Below are positions 7,475 through 13,573 of a stretch of 25,019 bases of DNA, in pieces. The notes beneath the pieces were generated by a model. The model saw only the letters and a list, made by a program, of their open reading frames with translations, had not been told where the DNA came from and did not search any database. The DNA is taken from contig JBKHBQ010000022.1 in the NCBI GenBank assembly GCA_046542305.1, positions 1 to 25,019 on the forward strand. Reading direction: 5' to 3'. Position 1 is the stretch's first letter, and each line of letters starts with the position of its first letter. Source of the stretch: JBKHBQ01 sp046542305. GTDB lineage: Bacteria > Bacteroidota > Bacteroidia > Bacteroidales > 4484-276. The position numbers and the translations under genes are program-made.

Positions 7475-9015
7475 GATCTTTCATTTTTTTTGGTTACATA
7501 AACAGCCAGTCCTACCACGGTGGAAACGATGATGGCCGTAGAAGCAGCAATGGCCGGGTTTCTCACCGTTCCTGTGAGGTATTTAGTAAAGAACCCGAAA
7601 TCCCAACCATGGTTCAATACGCCCCAGGGCAGCAGGTAATAAATGCTGAAATGTACGGTGATGGCGGTAACGGATGCCCAGAACGGCGCCCTCAGGTCGA
7701 TATCCCTGAAAAAGATCCCGAAGATCACCGGGATAAAGGCAGCCGAAAAATAAGCATACACCCCGTTTTGCGCCAGTATGGCCACCGACAGCTTTGGATG
7801 TTCGATTTGCTGCCACGACATAAAAAATGCCACCATCGCCAGAATCATGATGGTGATTTTGTTGATGCGCACATAAGCACCCTCCGCTTTGATGTGCTTC
7901 CCGAACAGCGGCTCGATAATATCCGAGGTGATGGTGGTTGATACCGACTGTATCAATCCTTCGAGTGTGGACATACCGGCGGAGATCAATCCGAGCACCA
8001 CGATCAGCCCGATAAAAACCGCCAGATTGCTGGCAGCAAATGCCGCTACCACATACGCCGGGATGATCCCGTCGTTTTTTAAAGGTTCTCCGTTTGCCAG
8101 CAAATCAGGAAAAAGAATACGTGCGTAAAAACCTACCAGCACCACCAGGAAAAAGATGACCTCAACAATGGTGGCCACTACAAGATAACGGTTTACATCG
8201 CTTTCCTTTTTTAACAGAAGTGATTTGGTGATAATGTGCGGTTGTACCACCACGGCAACGCCTACGATAAACTGTGCAAAAATAATCTCATAAAAATCTC
8301 TGAACAGCGGGCTGTCCGGATACGTCGGCTCAGCCAGTTGCGGATCGATGGCAGCGATCTTTGCCATAAAACCCTGGATGCCATCACTGAAATGCTCGTA
8401 TCCGGATCCCAGCAGGATAAACGCCACCACCAGCATGATTACCGCCTGTATGGTATTGGTATAAACCATGGAATTGGCCCCGCCGAACATCATGTATCCA
8501 AACACAAAGATTACGATACCCAGCAGAATAAAGATTTCTTCGATATTCAGCGATTTCGACAATACATTGGTGATGGCTACGATGAGCAACACAATAAAGG
8601 TGATAAGCAGCAACGACAGAAAGGCCATAAACAGCGCGTAGGTTTTGCTGTTGTAGCGTTTGCCGATCCATTGGGCAAGGGTGAGCGCTTTTACCGACTC
8701 ACCGTATTTGCGGAAGTTTTTGGTGAGGACGATCAGCGAAATGATTGCGCCAAGCGGAAATACAATCCCGTAAGAAATGAAAGCTCCCATACCGAAATTG
8801 GCGATAAATCCGGGGTTGATCACGAAGGTGGCGGCGCTGGTCATGGAAGCCGCCAGCGAGAGACCAACCGCGGCGGGCGAAAAGCTGATGTTGCCAATGG
8901 CGTAGTCGCTGATATTTTTTATTTTCAGCGCTCCGCGGATCACAAAAAACAGGATCAGTCCCACATAAAGCGCGATCAAAATCCATGTACCGATTACCTG
9001 TGCCTGAGTTGCCAA
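7471..9015 (-). CDS. Sodium:solute symporter (SSS family)
   Basis: A 514-residue inner-membrane protein with about 13 hydrophobic helices, matching the sodium:solute symporter family in length and pattern. The segment SLAASMTSAATFVINPGF (near residues 53-70) fits the conserved region of helix 2 that takes part in sodium binding, and GLISAGMSTLEGLIQS fits the conserved later helix. Members import sugars, amino acids, or mono- and short-chain carboxylates with Na+. The coupling by ATGA to an acyl-CoA synthetase points to a carboxylate. The start codon is TTG at 9013-9015: no ATG is available before helix 1, and an in-frame stop lies five codons upstream. It is preceded by a 270-bp gap, so it may have its own promoter. 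Confidence 0.9.
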   Translation of the reverse strand: MATQAQVIGTWILIALYVGLILFFVIRGALKIKNISDYAIGNISFSPAAVGLSLAASMTSAATFVINPGFIANFGMGAFISYGIVFPLGAIISLIVLTKNFRKYGESVKALTLAQWIGKRYNSKTYALFMAFLSLLLITFIVLLIVAITNVLSKSLNIEEIFILLGIVIFVFGYMMFGGANSMVYTNTIQAVIMLVVAFILLGSGYEHFSDGIQGFMAKIAAIDPQLAEPTYPDSPLFRDFYEIIFAQFIVGVAVVVQPHIITKSLLLKKESDVNRYLVVATIVEVIFFLVVLVGFYARILFPDLLANGEPLKNDGIIPAYVVAAFAASNLAVFIGLIVVLGLISAGMSTLEGLIQSVSTTITSDIIEPLFGKHIKAEGAYVRINKITIMILAMVAFFMSWQQIEHPKLSVAILAQNGVYAYFSAAFIPVIFGIFFRDIDLRAPFWASVTAITVHFSIYYLLPWGVLNHGWDFGFFTKYLTGTVRNPAIAASTAIIVSTVVGLAVYVTKKNERS

Positions 9016-9123
9016 ATTGTTTTTGGTTTAGTTTGTTATTATTTTCTTCGCGATATTGAGCTTCGCTGTGATTTGTTGCACGTCATTTCATACATTTTGC
9101 TTATCCAGATTTATCATCTTGTC

Positions 9124-9147
9124 GCATTGCCGCATTGTCGCATTGTC
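9124..9147. repeat. Three 8-bp tandem repeats (GCATTGYC) in the gap before the symporter
   Basis: Copies GCATTGCC, GCATTGTC and GCATTGTC lie head to tail between the KASIII-like and symporter genes. The 270-bp gap (9016-9285) also holds a small inverted repeat at 9240-9253 (AATTC-CCGA-GAATT). Its part nearest the KASIII-like stop is almost free of G on the plus strand. I see no gene in it. Confidence 0.7.
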
Positions 9148-9285
9148 GCTTATTTCATTCTCACCTGATCGCATGAACGCATTCTCAACTCATATCTCAA
9201 AGATATCCTAATCTTCACAACAACCACATCACCCACAACAATTCCCGAGAATTCACAACCTCACAACCATCCCCATCTTTCCGCA

Positions 9286-10275
9286 TCAATACCTGAAAGC
9301 CGCGCTGGCGAATGCCAGACCTCCGCCCGAGCCGATGAAGAACATCAGGTCGCCGCGCTTTACTTTTCCGGCATCCAGCCTGTCCTGAAATGCCAGCGGA
9401 ATACAGGCCGAACCGGTATAGCCGTAGTAATGCATGCTGGTTTGCGCCTTGTCGTGTGGCTGCCCCAGCATGTCCATGGTTTGGCGGATGCTGTTGATGT
9501 TGATCTGTGTCAGGAAAAAATGATCTACCTCATCGGGTGTGATCTTCAGCCGTTCGCACAACTTCCTGCTCATCATCGACCACATTTCCGGGTTGAGTGT
9601 TTTTGGGAATTTTTTTACAAACTGAAGCAAATGACCCTTTTGTGCCATCACTTCATCCGTAACAGGCTGGTAAGTACCTCCGGCGTAAATCCCCATGTAG
9701 TCGTAATATTCGCCTTTGGTGATCAGTTGGCTGGCCAGATAACCGCGATCCGAATCTTCTTCAGCTTTCAGGATAAAAGCTCCGGCTCCGTCGGCAAAAA
9801 GCGTGACGGTATTTTTGTTTTCCATGTTCAGGAATTTGCTCATGGCATAGGCGCCGATCACCATGATGGTATGGTATTGCTCGTCGCTGCGAATGTATTT
9901 GGCGCCCATATCCAGTGCAGTAACAAAACCGGCACAGGCCGTGTTAACATCAAACGAACCGGCGTTGATCATACCCAACTCATGCTGAACTTTAGAGGCG
10001 GTAGAGGGTGAAATAAATTCCGGTGTATCGGTGGAGATGATCAGCAGGTCGATTTCTCCGGGTTTCACATCACCTGCTTTCATGGCATTTTTCGCGGCTT
10101 CCATTGCAAGGTCGGCCACCGACTGATCATCGGCACACCACCTGCGTTCATAGATCTCCACATTTTCGCGCAACCAACTATCCACATCCTCACCCAGCAA
10201 ATCATTGAAATACTGATTCGGCATCACCCGTTCAGGCACATAGGCACCGCTGGAGTGTATTATTGCATTTCTCAT
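9286..10275 (-). CDS. KASIII-like (FabH-family) thiolase-fold protein with altered active site
   Basis: A 329-residue protein of the 3-oxoacyl-ACP synthase III family by fold, length and motifs: Cys114 in NTACAGF, ADGAGAFIL at 161-169, GSGGGLAFASAAFRY at the C-terminus. FabH uses a Cys-His-Asn triad. Only the Cys is kept here. The His motif HQAN reads TQIN (Thr256), and the Asn motif HGNTS reads YGYTG (Tyr286). Without His and Asn, decarboxylative condensation as in FabH is unlikely. An acyl-transfer, ester- or amide-forming role, a non-decarboxylative condensation, or a partner-subunit role are alternatives. I believe YGYTGSACIP occurs in other KASIII-like proteins, so this may be a conserved subfamily. 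It lies 111 bp downstream of a FabG-type reductase and upstream of a symporter and CoA ligase, fitting acyl-thioester chemistry. Confidence 0.85.
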   Translation of the reverse strand: MRNAIIHSSGAYVPERVMPNQYFNDLLGEDVDSWLRENVEIYERRWCADDQSVADLAMEAAKNAMKAGDVKPGEIDLLIISTDTPEFISPSTASKVQHELGMINAGSFDVNTACAGFVTALDMGAKYIRSDEQYHTIMVIGAYAMSKFLNMENKNTVTLFADGAGAFILKAEEDSDRGYLASQLITKGEYYDYMGIYAGGTYQPVTDEVMAQKGHLLQFVKKFPKTLNPEMWSMMSRKLCERLKITPDEVDHFFLTQININSIRQTMDMLGQPHDKAQTSMHYYGYTGSACIPLAFQDRLDAGKVKRGDLMFFIGSGGGLAFASAAFRY

Positions 10276-10325
10276 TTGTTCGATATTTGTTAATCGTTAG
10301 TTGTTTACCGCTATTTGTGATTTGT

Positions 10326-10341
10326 TAATGGTTAACCGTTA
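10326..10341. promoter_or_regulatory. Near-perfect palindrome upstream of the KASIII-like gene
   Basis: TAATGGTTAACCGTTA is a 16-bp palindrome with one mismatched pair and a GGTTAACC core. It lies 51 bp before the KASIII-like start. A related half (TTGTTAATCGTTAG) lies nearer the start, at about 10286-10299. It is a candidate operator; no regulator is assignable. Confidence 0.3.
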
Positions 10342-10386
10342 GGCGAGCCATTACAAAAACCACATCCATCACATCCTCCCCCACCG

Positions 10387-11130
10387 CTACACTGTCATTC
10401 CGCCATCCACATTCAGGGTATGGCCGTTGATGTAGGAAGCCTGATCGGAACAAAGGAAAAGGTAGGCGTCGGCAATTTCTCCGGGCGTAGCCAATCTGTT
10501 AAGCGGCACCTTGGTTTTCATCGAATCCAGTACCTCGCCGGGCATCAGGGCCACCATTTCGGTCATGGTAAACCCGGGAGCCACAGCGTTCACGTTGATG
10601 CCTTTGCGGCCAAATTCACGTGCCCAGGTCTTGGTCATCCCGATAATCCCGGCCTTGGTGGCCACATAATTGGTTTGACCGAAATTACCGTACACACCTA
10701 CTACTGATGAAGCATTTACAATTTTCCCGAAGCCGTTTTCGAGCATCACGCCCGACACAGCTTTGGTGCAGTTGAATACGCCCGTAAGGTTAACATCGAT
10801 CACCTGTTGCCACTGCTCGTGGGTCATTTTTTTGAAGGAAGCATCTTTGGTGATCCCTGCATTGTTGATCAGGATATCGATGGTGCCGAATTTTTTAACA
10901 ATATCTTCAACGGCATTTTCGATGGCCTTCACATCGGTGGTATCCACTTTATAAAATGCGGCTTTGCCACCGGCTGCCTCAATTTCTTCAAGCGCCGATC
11001 TGCCTTTTTCTTCCTGAATGTCCCATATAACGGCAATGGCGCCTTCTGCTGCAAACTTCACGGCGGTAGCCTTTCCAATCCCGTCGGCGCCACCTGTAAC
11101 CACGGCTATTTTTCCTTCAAATCTTTTCAT
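10387..11130 (-). CDS. FabG-type short-chain dehydrogenase/reductase
   Basis: A 247-residue classical SDR, most like 3-oxoacyl-ACP/acetoacetyl-CoA reductases, which reduce a 3-ketoacyl thioester with NAD(P)H. Visible elements are the cofactor motif TGGADGIGKA at about 12-21, NNAG near 89-92, the catalytic Ser in NASSVVG, YVATK with catalytic Tyr and Lys, and VAPGFTMTEM. I chose the ATG at 11128-11130. The extra 15 residues upstream start from a TTG, are not family-like, and overlap a good promoter. It lies upstream of the KASIII-like gene on the same strand with a 111-bp gap. Whether it serves general fatty-acid synthesis or a dedicated pathway with its neighbours is not decided by sequence. 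Confidence 0.9.
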   Translation of the reverse strand: MKRFEGKIAVVTGGADGIGKATAVKFAAEGAIAVIWDIQEEKGRSALEEIEAAGGKAAFYKVDTTDVKAIENAVEDIVKKFGTIDILINNAGITKDASFKKMTHEQWQQVIDVNLTGVFNCTKAVSGVMLENGFGKIVNASSVVGVYGNFGQTNYVATKAGIIGMTKTWAREFGRKGINVNAVAPGFTMTEMVALMPGEVLDSMKTKVPLNRLATPGEIADAYLFLCSDQASYINGHTLNVDGGMTV

Positions 11131-11155
11131 AACTATTTTTATTGATTTTAAATTG

Positions 11156-11186
11156 CAAAGTTCGGCAGAGGACAATCCAATTCAAA
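11156..11186 (-). promoter_or_regulatory. Candidate promoter of the FabG-type gene
   Basis: Read on the minus strand, TTTG (11183-11186) is followed after exactly 19 bp by GAACTTTG (11156-11163), a 7 of 8 match to TAnnTTTG. This is the standard Bacteroidota promoter geometry. It would place the transcript start about 20 bp before the ATG at 11130. Confidence 0.45.
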
Positions 11187-11305
11187 AGCGCGACATATGT
11201 TTTAAGCCATCGACTTACAATATGCATACAAAGGAAATTTATATTTAATAATTGGATTAAAACACATTACAAAGCTAAATAAAGCTATGGACTTTTTTTG
11301 CCCAC

Positions 11306-12694
11306 TTAAGAAAACTTAAGAATTAGTTCAGGTGCATGGAGGGAAAGTTCTTCTTTCAGGCGGATCACCGCCGGCCGGTTTGTAAATTTTTCCCTGGAAA
11401 TCCCGATAAACCGCTTCAACTCATCTGCAGAAATTTCGCCGGTTTTAAACATCGAAAGGTGATAATACCAGGCGATGGTCGGAAGGTATGCGGGACGCTC
11501 GCTGTGGTCTTTTTCCAGAGCCATGATCTTTTGACGGCGACAAATGGTGAGAACCTGCCGGTATTTCTGCTGCATGATGAGTGACTGCAGCCATGCCGAA
11601 AAAAAGCTGTGCCACCGGTACATAAGAATTTTGTCGCGGTAAGCTTGAAAGAATGAGGAGGCGTAGCTTTCGGCCTCCGCTGGTCGGTGATTGGCATTTA
11701 AAGCTTTAACAAACAAAGCGGCAAAGCCCACCCGGTTGTGATAGCTGATGGTTTTTTTAAGTTCGGGTATCGACGACTGCATCAGCTCAAGGGCCTGCTT
11801 CTGTTTATTGTTGCGAAGCAGGACCGAACAAAGATTGTTGAGGTAATGAATAAAGTCGCTGCTATTATCACACACAGAAAGATAACCGTATTGTTCAGCC
11901 TTTTCGGGTTCGTTTAGTTTGGCGTGCAACATCAGCCGGTTCGAATAGTAGTTGAGCAAAATCCGCCTGGAGTAAAAATTTCCCGTTGAAAACTGCCCGT
12001 CGAGATAATCGTACAATGATGCGATCTGATCGAGGCGGTTGTAATTATAATAAAGAAACGTAAGCCTGACAATTGCAAAATACCGGTTGAATCCGTCAAG
12101 TGAATCATCGAATGATACCTCCCTTAGAAAATCTTCCCAACCGGCGGATTCCGGCTCACGAAATGAATACTGCCTGATGATGTCGCTGGTAGCCAGGTTC
12201 AGCTTTTCAAAGATTTCGCGTGAACGGCGGTAGGCCTGGTGATATTTTTCAAGGTATTCGCTCACCACCTTATGGTACTGATGCCTGACCCTGATAAGCA
12301 GAAAGCTCTGGTAATCGCGCACCAGCTCATAAGTTCGCATGAAGTAAAACGGCAGTTTTTCCTGATTTTTGATCAACCCGAGCATTTGCTTTTCATCGGA
12401 GGGCATCACATGGTCCGTCAGCACCCTGGCATTCAGATCGAAGATCATCCTGAGGTTTTCATCCACATCCACCTGCCGCAGCTTGCGGGTCATCCAGTTT
12501 TTCAGGTATGAATATTTACGTTTGTCGATGGTGGTATCAGGTTTAAATGATCCTGTGGATTTTGCATTGATCACCTGTTGAAATATCCGCCTGTTGACAT
12601 CATCCTCAAAAACGGCAACCGATTGCAGGTAAGCTTTTTCGTGGGGTAGGAGCCCATTCACGAAGGCAGAAAATGTTTTTAACCTGGGCTTCAT
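11306..12694 (-). CDS. Helical-repeat protein of unknown function
   Basis: A 462-residue soluble protein that I do not recognise. It has no signal peptide or membrane segment, is rich in Arg, Tyr, Leu and Phe, and is predicted by eye to be almost entirely helical. From about residue 200 on it reads like degenerate TPR-type helix pairs (for example LNNLCSVLLRNNKQKQALELM, shortened here in part, and EPEKAEQYGYLSV). The N-terminal 60 residues (FSAFVNGLLPHEKAYLQSV and onward) form a separate segment. The start overlaps the stop of yjbQ in an ATGA (12691-12694), so the two are translated from one message. That is its only functional clue. A scaffold or protein-binding role is typical of such repeats, but no partner can be named. 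Confidence 0.72.
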   Translation of the reverse strand: MKPRLKTFSAFVNGLLPHEKAYLQSVAVFEDDVNRRIFQQVINAKSTGSFKPDTTIDKRKYSYLKNWMTRKLRQVDVDENLRMIFDLNARVLTDHVMPSDEKQMLGLIKNQEKLPFYFMRTYELVRDYQSFLLIRVRHQYHKVVSEYLEKYHQAYRRSREIFEKLNLATSDIIRQYSFREPESAGWEDFLREVSFDDSLDGFNRYFAIVRLTFLYYNYNRLDQIASLYDYLDGQFSTGNFYSRRILLNYYSNRLMLHAKLNEPEKAEQYGYLSVCDNSSDFIHYLNNLCSVLLRNNKQKQALELMQSSIPELKKTISYHNRVGFAALFVKALNANHRPAEAESYASSFFQAYRDKILMYRWHSFFSAWLQSLIMQQKYRQVLTICRRQKIMALEKDHSERPAYLPTIAWYYHLSMFKTGEISADELKRFIGISREKFTNRPAVIRLKEELSLHAPELILKFS

Positions 12695-13101
12695 ATAACA
12701 GCTTCCATTACGGTCACAGCAATTTTTCTATGTTGGCGGGGACCGTCGAATTCACAGAAAAAAATATTCTGCCAGGTGGACAGCCCCATCTTTCCGCCGA
12801 TGATGGGAATGGATTCCGAAGGCCCTATCAGCCCGGCTTTCAGATGCGAGTCGCCGTTGCCATCCTGGACATCGTGGAGCCATACCCCCTGCGGGATTAT
12901 TTTTTGCAGCAGGTTGATCACATCCGTCTGCACCGATTCGTCCCAGTTTTCCTGAATCATCACAGCGGCAGTGGCGCCCTGCGCATAAACATTCACCATC
13001 CCGGTTGTCACACCGCTCAGGCTGACAATCCGCTCCACCTCACCGGTAATATCCACCAGTTGGTTTCGCTGATGGGTACTGATTTCTATCACTTGCTGCA
13101 T
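12691..13101 (-). CDS. yjbQ: YjbQ/UPF0047 family protein
   Basis: A 136-residue protein of the YjbQ (UPF0047) family, at its usual length. Conserved landmarks are ATAAVMIQENWD at about 44-55, WLHDVQDGNGDSHLKA at about 74-89, GPSESIPI, the STWQNIFFCEFDGPR block near 107-121, and the C-terminal beta strand. The family has thiamine-phosphate synthase side activity in E. coli, but its physiological role is unclear. In many members a His stands just before the first motif (HTTA); here the sequence is QGAT, a variant that I believe recurs in one branch of the family. It is the first gene of a two-gene unit with the helical-repeat protein, and is divergent from a small membrane protein 51 bp away. 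Confidence 0.9.
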   Translation of the reverse strand: MQQVIEISTHQRNQLVDITGEVERIVSLSGVTTGMVNVYAQGATAAVMIQENWDESVQTDVINLLQKIIPQGVWLHDVQDGNGDSHLKAGLIGPSESIPIIGGKMGLSTWQNIFFCEFDGPRQHRKIAVTVMEAVI

Positions 13102-13108
13102 ATTTCAT

Positions 13109-13116
13109 TATCTTTG
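13109..13116 (+). promoter_or_regulatory. Candidate -7 box for the small membrane protein gene
   Basis: TATCTTTG fully matches TAnnTTTG and lies 36 bp before the ATG at 13153. No clear TTTG stands 19 bp upstream. A perfect 10-bp palindrome, TTCACGTGAA, follows at 13123-13132, around the expected transcript start. Confidence 0.35.
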
Positions 13117-13152
13117 GCAGGATTCACGTGAAAAATCAAAATTACAAATTAT

Positions 13153-13563
13153 ATGATGAACCGGAATGCAGCATCTGCATTTATGCCGATCCTGATCAGG
13201 ATTTTTTCAATATTGATGATAACCGGCGGAGTGGTAAGGATTTTTGCGGGCGAAAGGCTGTTCGTCATGTGTGGAATCGGCCATCTGTGGATCGGGAATG
13301 CTTATGGCCTTTACATCTACAGGGTTCTTGGTGCATTTGTAATCTTTGCCGGAGCAACGGTATATTTAGCCGCAGGCGATCTGCATCGTTACCGGAAAAT
13401 GATTCGGCTCTGGATTTTCCTGCTCATCCTCACTGGTGTGACCATGCTGATTTCAGGGATCTCATCCAGGATATTCTGGATCTACACTTTACCTGATTAT
13501 CTTTTTATGTTTGTCCTGGCCCTCCTGCTATTTGTTGCCCAAAGGGATGTCATCAAGGGCTGA
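13153..13563 (+). CDS. Small four-helix membrane protein of unknown function
   Basis: A 136-residue inner-membrane protein with four hydrophobic stretches at about residues 10-30, 54-75, 84-104 and 111-130, separated by short charged loops (AGERLF, GDLHRYRKMIR). The C-terminus ends in QRDVIKG, probably cytoplasmic. I do not recognise a family. It is transcribed away from yjbQ and toward uvrA, with 10 bp between its stop and that of uvrA and no hairpin there. Two adjacent ATG codons could both start it; I took the first at 13153. An alternative overlapping frame from 13128 gives a polar, Cys-rich peptide without family features and is rejected. Confidence 0.7.
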   Translation: MMNRNAASAFMPILIRIFSILMITGGVVRIFAGERLFVMCGIGHLWIGNAYGLYIYRVLGAFVIFAGATVYLAAGDLHRYRKMIRLWIFLLILTGVTMLISGISSRIFWIYTLPDYLFMFVLALLLFVAQRDVIKG

Positions 13564-13573
13564 TCGGCCTAAA

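Noticed and set aside
8236..9168. A 310-residue open frame on the plus strand
   Set aside because: Antisense to the symporter; the product is His- and Gln-rich, as expected for the reverse complement of a membrane-protein gene.
11131..11175. N-terminal extension of the FabG-type reductase from a TTG
   Set aside because: It overlaps the candidate promoter, and SDR proteins of this type begin directly at MKRFEGK.
13128..13496. A 122-residue frame overlapping the small membrane protein
   Set aside because: The overlapping +1 frame encodes four clean membrane helices, while this one gives an irregular polar peptide.
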